Source: Psococerastis gibbosa | Taxonomy: Eukaryota > Arthropoda > Insecta > Psocodea > Psocidae | Length of the DNA stretch: 64,000 nt | NCBI GenBank assembly: GCA_963971405.1 | Contig: OZ020484.1 | Location: 33,254,770 to 33,318,769 of the forward strand | Direction: 5' to 3' | Shown here: positions 53,620 through 64,000 of the stretch, one piece after another | Numbering within the stretch: position 1 is the stretch's first letter | How the letters are laid out: each line of letters begins with the position of its first letter | Made by a program: the position numbers and the translations under genes | Notes under the pieces: generated by a model | What the model saw: the letters and a program-made list of their open reading frames with translations, nothing else | What the model was told of the DNA's origin: nothing | The model's database searches: none

Positions 53620-54100
53620 GGATATAGAAAAAACTGGACTTGGCGGGATCCGAGCCCACGATCTACTCTTAAGGCGGGGATTCCACCGACCGGCTAGGGC
53701 TAAATACAAAAACGGTGACGTGGTAGCAGATATTCAAGACTTAGGCGGGGTTTCCACCGACCTCGCATTGCAGAATGCAAATGACATTGACGGAAATGTT
53801 TGTTTTCCTCTGTGCCATAGTTAAAATTGATCAATGATCATACAGTAAAATCACAAACAAACAAACTAAAATAAAAAAATGGCGTCATGGGAAATGTTAA
53901 GTACAAACATTATAATAGATTTCTATAAAAAGAAAAATTCTAATTTCCGTCAATGTCATTTGCATTCTGCAATGCGAGATCAGTGGAAACGACACCTAAG
54001 TCTTGAATGTCTGCTACCACGTCACCGTTTTTGTAAATAGCCCTAGCCGGTCGGTGGAATCGGCGCCTAACCGCTGGACCACAATTAAGCCACGACAAGT
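53620..54100 (-). repeat. tRNA-like SINE (SINE-B) split by foldback copy 5
   Basis: On the - strand TGTGGTCCAGCGGTTA before the foldback and TTAAGAGTAGATCGTGGGCT then CGGATCCCGCCAAGTCCAG after it. Together they resemble the unbroken SINE-B at 1500-1592. The split point carries TTA on both sides. Confidence 0.65.
53673..54067. mobile_element. Foldback element FB copy 5, 395 bp
   Basis: GGCGGGGATTCCACCGACCG left; inverse end CGGTCGGTGGAATCGGCGCC right; flanked by TAA. Inner motif GACGTGGTAGCAGATATTC and a nested second end GGCGGGGTTTCCACCGACCT. The loop is like copies 1, 2 and 4, with 11 more bases of arm (TGCAAATGACA). Confidence 0.9.
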
Positions 54101-54919
54101 GCAGTTCCTCTAAAATTCCCAACTTACATGCTCTTATTGACAAGATTCGTATTACTAGACAGGTTAGCGCAGCTACACAACTATTTAACCGAACAGGTCT
54201 GTCAGCTTACTTTATTCCAGGCTCCGTTTATAGAGGTACCACGGAAGATACTTCAAAGCATTTTGTTTTCAAACCCGGTAAAAGCCTCTTGTCAGTTAAG
54301 TGTCCGTGCTTCGACATCGTAAATTAAGAAGAACCGGATTCACCAGAGTTTTATACAAACGTATTTTGGTGTTGCATGATAATAGACGGGATTCGAAAAG
54401 CGGTCTTGTCACTCAAAAACATTTTTTTATTCGTTGATCCGCGCACTTCAACCCCCCTCCCCCCCCCCCCCTCTACGGTACCTTGTTAAATGGCGCCTTG
54501 TAACATATTCCACAATTAATTAGTTTATTTTCCTTTGAAAAAAAAGCCTTTGTATAGTATAGACATAATAAAAGGGAGGGATTGAGCTCATGCTGAGTTT
54601 ATTCATGTGTAACGTTTCCTTTATATCCCTTTAACATTTTTTTTTCGTTGAATGGTGGAGAAATATTCACTCTTTTCATAAATCACAGGTTTCCTGCGAA
54701 TGAAATTTGATTTAGGTACCGTATACGAAACGAAATTACTTTCCATATTCTTTTACTCCTAGCTACTCTAAACATTCGTAATAATAGTACTACAGTATAA
54801 TATAGTAAATATTTATTCTATGGTTTAGGATGGTTCGGCATCTATTTGCAATAGCTGTAATCCCCGTTTTATGATAAATAAGGTACAATAATATTTTATT
54901 AAATATATTATAATAATTA

Positions 54920-55830
54920 TTGCTTTCCAATTTATACGTAGTATAGGAAAAGCTTTGTGATGGTCGAAATTTTCGATTCCGAGATTTCAACGGGTTTACA
55001 CGTTTTGAGGTCCCAGGAACCCAAAAAGTGGTTTTTACGAAATGTCTGTCGGTCGCTCTGTCTGTCTGTCTGTATGTATGTATGTCTGTCTGTATATATG
55101 TCTGTCTGTCTGCATGTATGTCTGTCTGTCTGTCTGTTCATCGATTTCCGGGCAAACTACTCGGTGGATTATGATGAAATTTGGCATGTATGTTCACAAA
55201 AATCATACCTCGGGATTTTTTTTTTTTTTTGGCTAACTCAATTTAGAGGGGTTTTATTCTCAAAAAACTCCAAAAAAACGTCTAAAAAAATTATTTCTAA
55301 AAAACGGCTCCAACGATTTCTTTTAAATTCACATATCATATATTATAGTCGTTATTAATGTTGATAAAATGCGGGGGGTCCCTTGCCCCTTGATAGTTTG
55401 CTTCTGGGGGTAAAAAAATAAAAATAACTTAATTTTAATGAAAAATGACTAAAACATTCTGCGAAATCTTTCTATCGATGATTTCTACCTTCAGGCATGT
55501 TTTAGGTGTTAAATTGAGTAACGAAACCGGACAGTTTGCTTTCCCAAAAACCTATTTCGTTTTGTGCAAAATTTTTTTTTTTTTTTTAATGAAAGCAAAT
55601 TCACGCTCAAATGCATTGCGTGCCCTGCCATTAATGCTGTGTGGTAATGTGTTGGTCTGTCCTATCTAAAATTTACGTCACCTCCAGTGACGTCAGGTGG
55701 ACGACCCCCCCCCCCCCCGTGATACCCATAGGAAAATTATTTACCATGAAATTAATCATTTTCTCTCCCTACTAATTGATAAATTGGAAAGCATGTTCGA
55801 GTAAACTCGGACCGGTTCTTTTTTATTGCT
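54920..55830 (+). repeat. Dispersed repeat I, + strand copy
   Basis: Starts TTGCTTTCCAATTTATACGT and keeps all landmarks of the copy at 36632, with a longer GTCT/GTAT microsatellite at 55043-55137. It ends CGAGTAAACTCGGACCGGTT, then runs into a 5' end of another repeat I (TTGCTTTCCTATTCATACGT). Confidence 0.8.
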
Positions 55831-55939
55831 TTCCTATTCATACGTTAGTAAGATTTTTGGCCATGTACAGAAATAATACATTGCATACCTTGTTATTGTT
55901 ACTCTGTTGTACTATAATTTATTTGTCTGGCCATTCTAT

Positions 55940-56995
55940 ACACTATACACTTTGCGGATGACACCACACTGAAGAAAAGAGCCTCGTCCCCTGAAGGTGC
56001 TGTTGCTGAAGGACGCCCCCTTCTAGAAAAAACAACTGATTGGTTCATTAATAATAAGTTCCAACTAAATGCAGACAAAACCCAGCATCTTGTTTTGACA
56101 CTAAAGGCATATCCAGACAACAACAGAGCGGTTAAGTTCCTGGGCTTTCATTTAGATCCAACTTTAAGTTGGAATATCCATATTGATCAAATATGTAAAA
56201 AGTTATGTCGTATTACATACCTCTTCAGAAAGTTGAGGAATCAAGTTACTTCAACTCATCTTCTGAATACATATTATGGATTATTCCACTCCCATATAAA
56301 TTATGGTATTTTACTCTGGGGGCACGCTCCTGCTGCAAAGGATATACTCCTACTACAGAAGCGTGTGTTGCGAATAATAACTAACAGCAGATCTAGAGAG
56401 CCTTGTAGGCCTATTTTTTCCACCCTGGGTATTCTTACAATATATGCACAATATGTACTCAATAGCCTTATATATATAAAGGAAAATCTAGTTAACTTCA
56501 GCAACAGATGTGATGTTCACAATTACCCCACTAGAACAGCTCATCACCTACAAATCCCTAAGTGCAGATTAACAAAAACAAAGAGTAGTTTCCCAAATTT
56601 GGCCATTAAGTTATACAACTCCCTACCGAGGTCAATCCAGACAGAAAATCTGCCCCAATTTGGAAAAACTGTTGAGTACATATTAAAAACACATCCCATA
56701 TATTCCATAAATGAATTTTATGAACTAGTTTGGAGTTAGGTATAGGCCTATGCACTGATAACGAAACCCTCGTGGTAAATTATTAATGTAATATTTATTA
56801 TTAATGTAATATTAATGTAATATTTATTATTAATGTAATATTATTGTGATAGTAGTGTAGGCTAATATTATTGTGATAGTAATGTAGGCTAATATTATTG
56901 TGATAGTCATTTTTTTTTTGTACTTCAATTTTTGACGATGTGAATCCAGCTATGTCCTGGCACTTAAACGGATTATACTGATTATACTGATTATA
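55940..56995 (+). mobile_element. Non-LTR retrotransposon, copy B (3' third)
   Basis: Similarity to copy A begins at ACTATACACTTTGCGGATGA and runs through the 3' UTR to a GATTATACT tandem tail (three units). Next comes an inverted-repeat element at 57002. Orientation is opposite to copy A. Only a handful of differences are visible by eye, so the two insertions are young. Confidence 0.88.
55945..56739 (+). pseudogene. RT fragment of retrotransposon copy B
   Basis: Open from before the FADDTTLKK active-site block (55951) to TAG at 56737-56739. It covers the end of the palm, the thumb (VKFLGFHLDPTLSWNIHIDQ) and the C-terminus of the same protein as 3788-5608. The upstream RT blocks (YRPIS, SKAFD, GVPQGS) are missing, so it cannot be active. 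Confidence 0.85.
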
Positions 56996-57001
56996 CTGAT
57001 T

Positions 57002-57165
57002 CAGCGGCCCGATCATGGCGATTTTAGTACCGGGGTTAACATAATACCTGGTATTAAACATGTAAACAAGAAAATTTTACAATGGAAAGTACTATTCAAA
57101 ATTTGTTTGTTTACAGTTTTAACCCCAGAAGTAAGTTAATACCAATCGCCATAATCGGCCCACTG
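57002..57165. mobile_element. Short inverted-repeat element (CAGCGGCCCGATCATGGCGA)
   Basis: Left CAGCGGCCCGATCATGGCGA and right ATCGCCATAATCGGCCCACTG; TTAGTACCGGGGTTAA inside. A diverged relative of 19442-19610. It abuts the 3' end of retrotransposon copy B. Confidence 0.7.
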
Positions 57166-57169
57166 GTTA

Positions 57170-58220
57170 TTGATCATGCAATCGTCCCTTCGAGCAATTT
57201 CAGAGCTTTTCGATAGGGAAATTCTAGGCAACCATTTAACCCTATGAAAATTATTTACAATGGAATTACTGATATTATCTGTCTCGGTACCTATGCTAAT
57301 ATTACAAAGCAGACATCACTATCATTTCGTCGAAATTGCAGCCATATTTAGTAGGCTCTATTTGAAAAAATTGATTTATAAAATTTCTGATTGGGGGTTG
57401 TTTTTTTGCCCCAATGTTTTTCTATTTTACTGATCCAGATAATTAGAAGAAAAAAAAAGTTATTCGCAACTTACAAAAATATCATAATTACAATAATTAC
57501 ACAATTAAATATAATTTATGCATTGTATTATAAATATAAATATATAAACAATGAAGCCACTACTTTCTTCAATTATTAATTATGAATGGCTATTATGAGG
57601 CAGCGTACATGCGAGATTTTTTTTTGTATGAACAATTTATTTTCTGTACCATAATTTCTTCCCAATAAAAATGGTTCGAAAATTAACTACTGTCATATGA
57701 TCTTTATGCCTTTTGACCCTCCAAAAACATACTATGAAAATGCAAATACAGTTCACAAAGCACGATGTTGACAACAAAATTACAATAATGGTCGCAGTTC
57801 TTTGAGCCAAAGAAAAATGTTTTATTGAATAACCAAACACTCAAACAGACAGCTGCAAAATTCATCTGCTGTGATTTCGAAATTGTAATTTTTATTCAAA
57901 TTGAGAGAGGAAAATTCAAAATGAAGTGAAATTTAATGAATTCTACAGTGTTGCTAAACTAAGCACACTGCTGTGGGAAAAATATTGAATTTGGAAGGTT
58001 AATTGAACCGTAATAAGCCATTTCTTTGTATTTATTACACGACAAATACTATATTTATTGAATTAGTATACTATTGTCTGGCAAGCAATGGACAACTTTC
58101 CGGCAAAATTGCGACTGGAGGGTTAATTCCTAATCATTGCGCTCGTGATTAACTTATTATTAACTTTTAATGGTTAGATTTAACTTTCAGCTTTGGTACA
58201 ATATTATTTTTTGTAGAACA
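57170..58220. other. Unassigned AT-rich sequence
   Basis: Upstream of the visible arrestin exons. I searched it by eye for the arrestin N-terminal block on the - strand and saw none. Confidence 0.4.
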
Positions 58221-58224
58221 TGGT

Positions 58225-58480
58225 GGGACATGATAGCAAGCTGAGACTATACCAGTCAGTTTACGTGCGTGTCGAGTCCTGGTCTTGTATGACTTTGCCA
58301 TGTTCCCCAAATGGTTCGGAATCCACTATAATCAGGCCCTGACCCTGTCAGTCAACTCCCCTTTCCCCGAGGTGAATGAGCCTGCCCATAGGGCGCCTCA
58401 AGTTAACAAATAGACTCATTCCCCCCGCCAGGCTGACAGGGTTGCTTAAAGCAGAAATGCTGAAAGCTGGCGTTAGAAAC
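58225..58480 (+). repeat. Possible SINE
   Basis: B-box-like GTGTCGAGTCC (58270) and a GC-richer body (CCCTGTCAGTCAACTCCCCT ... CCAGGCTGACAGGGTTG) stand out from AT-rich surroundings. Only one copy, so the call is weak. Confidence 0.3.
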
Positions 58481-59154
58481 AACAAAACGTTATTTAATAT
58501 TTCACGCCAATTTACATAAAAAAACACGAACCGGATTTCGACTTACTGTCATCCCCAAGTGACAAGATTGCCATTGTTTTGCCGCCGAAATTGTTGGAAT
58601 GCAGGATTAGGAGAGTGTGTAAAAGTTTCTGAAAAGCTTCGGGGGGCTTAAATGGGGATGTTCCCCCTTACCCTCCCCTTATTCTGCGTCCAAAGCCCAG
58701 GGATCCGGCAACACTCTAGAAAGTTCAGGTTCATTCATTGTCTAAATCCCGACTGAAATACCTGGAGTACCTATTCAAGTTGTAAGTGGAAATGTAATTA
58801 TAAAGTTCGAAATGAGATTTCAAGAAGTGAAACACGGGGCTTCTTTAAGTTAATGAATTTAGCCTATGAAAAGTTTTGAATATGTATCTATTGTTACATA
58901 TTGCATTGTTTTATATACCTAGGTTTGTACATACTAAGTATATAGGTATAATTTTGTGTGTTGGCGCCATTTGCCCGCAATATTTGGGTATGAGGAACTT
59001 TCTTACAGAAATCCAACAGGGCGGACTTCCAAACAATGTGGCTAAATGTCTTCTCTATCTGATTGGATCTGATTGGCGGCGTGCATCACCATACTTAACT
59101 TATTACTTCGCAGTCTACCCACCCAATCCAATCCACCACACAATCATCATCATC

Positions 59155-59328
59155 CAAGGCCGTAGCCAAGGGGGGGTTCATGGGGGTTCAAACCCCCCCC
59201 CCCCAAATGAAATGCCTTCATACTAGATAGAATCGGATTTTGAGAGGAAAAATAAAAACCACTATGTAATACCCAATGAAATTTCCAACCACCCCCCCCC
59301 CCCGCAAAAAATCCTGGCTACGGCCTTG
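59155..59328. mobile_element. Short hAT-type element (CAAGGCCGTAGCCAAGG)
   Basis: Ends CAAGGCCGTAGCC and GGCTACGGCCTTG; flanking TCATCATC and TGATCATC (7 of 8). G-run next to the left end, C-run next to the right end, as in 49623-49783. Confidence 0.88.
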
Positions 59329-59371
59329 TGATCATCTTTCCCTCTCTCTCTGAAAGATAATTAATACTTAA

Positions 59372-59684
59372 CAGGGGCGTAAAGTTGGGGGGCACGGTCC
59401 AACTTGCCCCCCCCCAGCTCCTTTTGGGGGGCTTTGCCCCCCCCCCCCAGCCTCGAACATTCAAAGACGTAGTTCATACTTCATGGTCCCCTTTGCAGCA
59501 ATACTAATGTTAGCATTCCTGTTTTAGCTTTGTAAAATCTACAGCTATACTTTACAACTATTAAAATGCGTAAAACCCTACTATTTTGCTCTTATATTTT
59601 CAATTTTTCCTTAAATCCTGCCTGATGACGTCATAAGGTCTACTTTTTTTGCCTCCGCCATCATTCTAAAACTTTACGCCTCTG
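59372..59684. mobile_element. Short hAT-type element (CAGGGGCGTAAAG)
   Basis: Ends CAGGGGCGTAAAGTT and AACTTTACGCCTCTG-type sequence; perfect duplication ATACTTAA on both sides. Sister of the nested element at 20453-20740. Confidence 0.92.
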
Positions 59685-59776
59685 ATACTTAATAACGTTC
59701 TGAAAGACTATTTATGAAACTAGGCCTACTTATTGTCTCCCTTGTCCAATACCAACGACTTCATGGATGTCGAAAA

Positions 59777-59890
59777 TTATTTGTATTGTTTCCGTATGAA
59801 TTTTTTGCCATTAGCAAACTGGTATACGTCCTCAATGTCAACATACACCGGCTGCAAGCTATAATGGACTAGCTGAGGCAAGCTGACCAT
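59777..59890 (-). repeat. Dispersed repeat H, best-preserved copy, peptide-like
   Basis: The - strand frame reads MVSLPQLVHYSLQPVYVDIE, then DVYQFANGKKFIRKQYK and a stop. Relatives at 585, 20330 and 38373 keep the DNA pattern but not the frame. The peptide is unknown to me. It could be the end of a transposon protein. Confidence 0.5.
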
Positions 59891-60286
59891 TGACGCAATG
59901 AAACAGGCGAAAAAACGACTTAACCAAGTACAGATACGAGTCTTATCTATAATATAAGTATAGGGATTGCCTTTCTCAGCGAGGCCGAGACCCACCAGTC
60001 AGTTCTCTATTTTATATTTTTATAGGTAGGTGGCTCGGTGGATGCAACTGGGGGTCAAAACCTCAGTCATACTATACCTCGAGCCTGGAGGCTGGTGTTC
60101 CTAACAAAATGTCATATACCGGTAACCTAAATCTCCGCGAGCGCCAACATACAACAGTATAGATACCAGAGGTGGATACAGACTTTTTTTAAGGGGGGGG
60201 GGGTCACGGTCAAATTTGCCGCCCTCATAGTATTGTCGCTAGTGTTCTTTGATGTGGACCATTGGCATCCTAATACATATACACAA

Positions 60287-60780
60287 GCCCGTAGCCAGGA
60301 TTTTTTTCGGGGGTGGCTGTGGCGACAGTGATCCTATCTATTGTAAATTTATTTTTTGAGAATTCAATTGTATCTAGTGTATTCTTTAGAGTTTATGGTG
60401 TTATTCCTATATATGATAGCATAGGCACATCAAACGTCAATTTATTGGAGGATTTAGTTTCGGTGCAAACGCATGCGGCTAAAATTTTGGGGTTATACGG
60501 ACTAAATAGCAATGTCATCAATACGACGGTTTAGATAGAATAGAAATATAGGAGGACCCCCTTCGAGTTGGCGTCGAGGCAGCAGTTTGGACAGCGGCTG
60601 CTGAGGATTGACAAAGATGGAGGGAAGTTGTCAGAGCGGCCAAAAGTCCCCCCGTGCCCCATTATGTCAGAAATTATATTGAATTTACCCGAAGAGGGGG
60701 GCCCGGGGGTCTCCCCCGGGGGAAAAATTTCAAAATACTCCAAGTGCGAAATAGTGGGGTTTTACCGGCCATTCTCATGA
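60287..60780 (+). repeat. Possible retroelement remnant with G-rich end
   Basis: Starts CAAGCCCGTAGCCAGG, the end type of the short hAT elements. A frame RTPFELASRQQFGQRLLRID and, in another frame, RVGVEAAVWTAAAED and QRWREVVRAAK resemble the tail of a LINE protein only loosely. GGCCCGGGGGTCTCCCCC links it to the repeats at 26290-27190. Confidence 0.3.
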
Positions 60781-61440
60781 AAGTGTGACCATAAGCATGA
60801 AAATAGAACTAAAGTTATAAAAACTCAAAATCCGTTCAAAATAATTTTTTTACCTTCAATTTACTTTCCAAAAAATAACAGATATAGGTTGGCGTAACTT
60901 AATTTATTTTATTTTAAGCAATATTTGGAAAAAAAGACTGGGTATAACTTTTCAGTGGACTGGGCTAACACAAACGGTCTCAGATAGGACCGGTGATAGC
61001 TTTTGAAGGGACTGAACTAAACGGGTACCATGTCTTGATCGCCTAGGCTCCCCTAAGCCTAATTAAAATATCTGAAGAAAAAACAGTTTCGTGAAACTTG
61101 AGTGGAAGTGCTCTTCTGATTGTCAGTGGGGGCATGCTCATCTCGTTCATATATTTTTTTCTGTCTATACTTTTTCCATGTTTTCCTAGCATTTCTAAGC
61201 AAAAGCCATAACTTAGATTTGTCCGCAGTCCTGAAAATGAATCCTAGTCCTTGCGAATAGTGGACTGGCATAACGGGGACTGGAGCTATTGTACAAATCG
61301 AACATTTTTTATTATTACGCTGAAATTTGACAGATCTTGACCATGCGAAGTTATCCGGTGTATTTTACTTAAACAGCTTTAATAAAATACTTGACAAATA
61401 TAGATAAATTTGATATGATTTTATGGGAAATGGACCGAAC

Positions 61441-61586
61441 CAGGGACGGATCCAGCCCATTTGGGGGGGGGGTAGCTGAGGGTCAAAATAGGAAAAACTT
61501 ATGTAGGATCGACTAAATTAGAGCGTAATAACTTAATTTACAATAGATTTACCAAATTTTTTTTGGGGGGGGGGCATCCGTCCTTG
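61441..61586. mobile_element. Short hAT-type element (CAGGGACGGATCC)
   Basis: Ends CAGGGACGGATCC and CATCCGTCCTTG, perfect duplication GACCGAAC. Two G-runs inside; GGTCAAAATAGGAAAAAC as in 29924-30082. Confidence 0.9.
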
Positions 61587-62196
61587 GACCGAACTAACAT
61601 CAAGGTATGACAAAGTCGGTAAAGGCTCAGTCGTAGTGCAATATTTTAATAAATAATAATAAAATTAAAAACTTGTGTTATATATTACGTCAAGTACGAA
61701 TTAAATTGAGCCTAATCCATATTAGCCTACCGCTTGCCTGGTCACATACTTTCATGAGAATGGCCGTTACGCATTTAATAGCAGTAAAGTATGGATTGTA
61801 CAAATCTTACAAACGAATGCTGATTCATAAAAATAATATCGGGGGAAATTTTTTGAAAAAATTGATCCGAAATAGTGAGGTTTTACGATTTAAACAGCAG
61901 TAAAGTATATAATTTACTGAGGAAGACATTCATGTCACCGCCCCCCTCCCTTGGCTACGGCCTTGATACGACAACATGTAGCTGTTTAGGTCGTTACCTA
62001 CTTCCTACAGACACTAGAAAAAACTATTAAGAAATTGATACAGCTGCAGGCTGAAATATTTCTTATAAATATAATATAAATATTTCTTTAACCGCGGTAT
62101 GCATGCACTGCGTGCACGCATGCACCCTGTGCACGCATGCACCCTATACACGACACATTCAAAAATTGGCGCTCAATTTTCACTTTTGTGTATTAT

Positions 62197-62489
62197 CAGG
62201 GCTGGATTTATGTTTTCTCCACCCATGGGCATATGACAAGCTGCCGCCCCTACGCCCCCCGATACAACCCTTCCTAAAACTTTTACTAACCTTGCTTGGG
62301 TATTTGAGAAAATATTATACAATTTTCTGAGAGCTCACTCACACAGCGCTGAGCGGCCGCCGCCTTCGTGCGTTAGCATCTTACTGCGCGCTCACCACCC
62401 ACCAGCGCCCCTTCCAAAATGCTCAAAATTTTCCACATATTTGCCGCCCCTAAAATCTGCATGTTGCCCATGGGGTAAATCCGGCGCTG
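62197..62489. mobile_element. Short hAT-type element (CAGGGCTGGATTTA)
   Basis: Ends CAGGGCTGGATTTA and TAAATCCGGCGCTG, perfect duplication TGTATTAT. Inside, GCCGCCCCTACGCCCCC and TTTGCCGCCCCTAAAATC near the two ends. Not closely related to the other hAT families here. Confidence 0.9.
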
Positions 62490-62499
62490 TGTATTATAT

Positions 62500-64000
62500 A
62501 CTTATAAATGTATTGAATATGTTTTTTTTTAAATTTAAATGTTAATAAATGAAATATATTTTTTCATCGTCATTTTGCCGCCCCTTCGGGGCGTTAAGGG
62601 GGGGGGGGGTCATGACCCCCCTGACCCCCCCTCTGTTGCCACCACTGATAGATACAGGGTGTGTTCATCAGTTCATCGTTCATCAGGAAACTGGAAACTG
62701 AAATCACAAGGCAACCCGACATGCTCAGTCGCCAGCAGATAGTTCAGTAACTGGTTATTAGTGGTTTGTGACCACTACAGACGCGTCCGCCGTGCTCAAC
62801 ATAGCGTTATGTATGGCGTCTAATTAAATTACAAAGGAGGTTACTCAAAGTGAACAGGTTAACAATACGCGCCTCTGATCAGTTTTTTCAGCACCATGTG
62901 TAGATGGCCATAGTGTTTCTTATCTTTCAGTTGCTGGTCCATTTGGCACCATTTTAGGTTTCAGAGAAAAATCTATATTAATCTAACTAAAGTAAGCAGG
63001 TTAGCTATTGTCGGTTGTTATAACTATCGGAGGCAACGAGGCAGCGTTTTGTTTAGTGTGGCTTGACGCTCTGACCCGCATTACCAGTGCCCCTATTAAA
63101 TCGCGAGCCCTCACAAAGTGGTAGACAGGGGAATAGGGGGAAATCGACCCCCCCCCCCAAGTTTTTATAATAAATCAATAATGCAACGGTTAAGACATTG
63201 GAAATTACAGCTATTAAATACTAATGAGTAGCAAACTTTCAAAACGTCACCAATCCATGAAAATTAAAAATTGATTTTATCATCGATTTTCCATCTTGAA
63301 GATGAATTGAATCAGGATTGCAAATCAAAACAAAAACAAAACAAAATTTAACCCAGTCTTCTGAAGGGTTAAAATCGTATATTCCTGTTATAATAAAGCC
63401 GAAATAATTATGTTTTTCGTGTTTCCTGAACAATTTACGAAAATGGATTAGTGCCGTTTTGAAAGTTTGCTCCTCAAATCTACCCCGAAGCCAAGTCCTA
63501 GATGCGTTCCTGAGCCCTGTATTGGCTGTATTCTCCAGAAACTGTCAAAATGACCAGGTGTCAAATACAGCAGTCCCGGAGAACAGGACAAGAGCCTATC
63601 CATGCCATCACTGGACGCCCCACATCCATTTCCCATTTCAATACACTTCAAAGTTAGAGTAGCAATTTACAAGGGTCGACAGAGACAGTTTTGTGAAATC
63701 TCCGGTTATTACGAGTACAAGCTCTAACTGCAAAAATGTCCGCATGAATAAGCTAAGTTAATCATTCCGTCAATTTGTCCGATCTTTTTTTAAATATACC
63801 TGCAGGAGATTTGGCACAAGCTCTTATATACTTTATGGTTTTGGCACCATGTGTAAAATTTTTCATTTATTCCCGCTAAAGTCTGATACAGCTTCTGGCA
63901 CCATATATGCCATATATCAATACCTGCCTTAAATCCGAAAAATGTTACGAATCTTCAATAGCACTGTAGCAACAAGTAGAAGTCAGCCGTCGAAGTAGCA
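62500..64000. other. Unassigned end of the window
   Basis: G-run-rich short repeat sequence around 62590-62640 and 63150; short frames near 63450-63660 on both strands are mutual shadows. No gene is supported, and no arrestin N-terminal exon was recognised. Confidence 0.4.

Noticed and set aside
55042-55236. Cys/Ser/Val-rich frames ([12 protein letters not shown] type) on + and their Thr/Asp/Arg shadows on -
   Set aside because: Translation of the GTCT microsatellite inside repeat I, not a protein.
60283-61967. A 1.7-kb element bounded by CAAGCCCGTAGCC and GGCTACGGCCTTG
   Set aside because: The flanking 8-mers do not match and the interior holds unrelated repeats; the two ends probably belong to different insertions.
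1-64000. CRISPR arrays, phage, plasmid or bacterial operon signals
   Set aside because: Spliced genes, SINEs and non-LTR elements show a metazoan nuclear genome; the regular short repeats present are microsatellites or retrotransposon ends.

Overview
The window is repeat-dominated, AT-rich animal nuclear DNA. Long introns with GT/AG junctions, tRNA-derived SINEs, non-LTR retrotransposons and many hAT-type and foldback elements show this. The one confidently named gene is an arrestin whose exons resemble arthropod visual arrestins more than vertebrate beta-arrestins, so an arthropod (or close invertebrate relative) with a large genome is the best guess. The species cannot be told from the sequence. 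The palindrome TAGGCCTA is strikingly frequent.

Two host genes converge. On the + strand, from before the window start to 8623, lies the 3' part of a gene encoding an RRM RNA-binding domain (exons 361-547 and 1899-1965), a linker exon (2023-2111), a large exon (about 5750-7099) with four tandem ~57-residue repeats of no family I recognise, and a short last exon (8557-8623). On the - strand, from 52222 down to 14624, lie six arrestin exons (52073-52222, 48454-48601, 31730-31833, 22152-22379, 16881-17162, 14624-14908). They join in frame into about 398 codons. The first ~55-60 codons were not found up to base 64000. The arrestin is divergent: it has an altered lariat loop, an insert before the C-domain, and no FEDF-type adaptor motif at the C-terminus. 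Exon 7 has two broken tandem partial copies beside it, one split by a SINE.

Most other sequence is mobile. (1) A modular family of foldback elements (eleven loci) shares termini like GGCGGGGTTTCCAC and, in nine of them, an inner motif GACGTGGTAGCAGACAT, while the stem between them differs from copy to copy. (2) hAT-type elements with 8-bp target duplications include two 1.5-1.7 kb relatives and many short ones rich in G-tracts. (3) A non-LTR retrotransposon is present twice in opposite orientation, with several older RT or RNase H remains. (4) There are SINEs with tRNA-like heads. (5) Other palindromic families and a hammerhead-ribozyme-like motif occur at 28354-28384.

From 52.2 to 64 kb I found only repeats and unassigned AT-rich sequence. 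No rRNA, CRISPR array or prokaryotic-type operon was seen. All homology calls come from reading motifs by eye; no database search was run.
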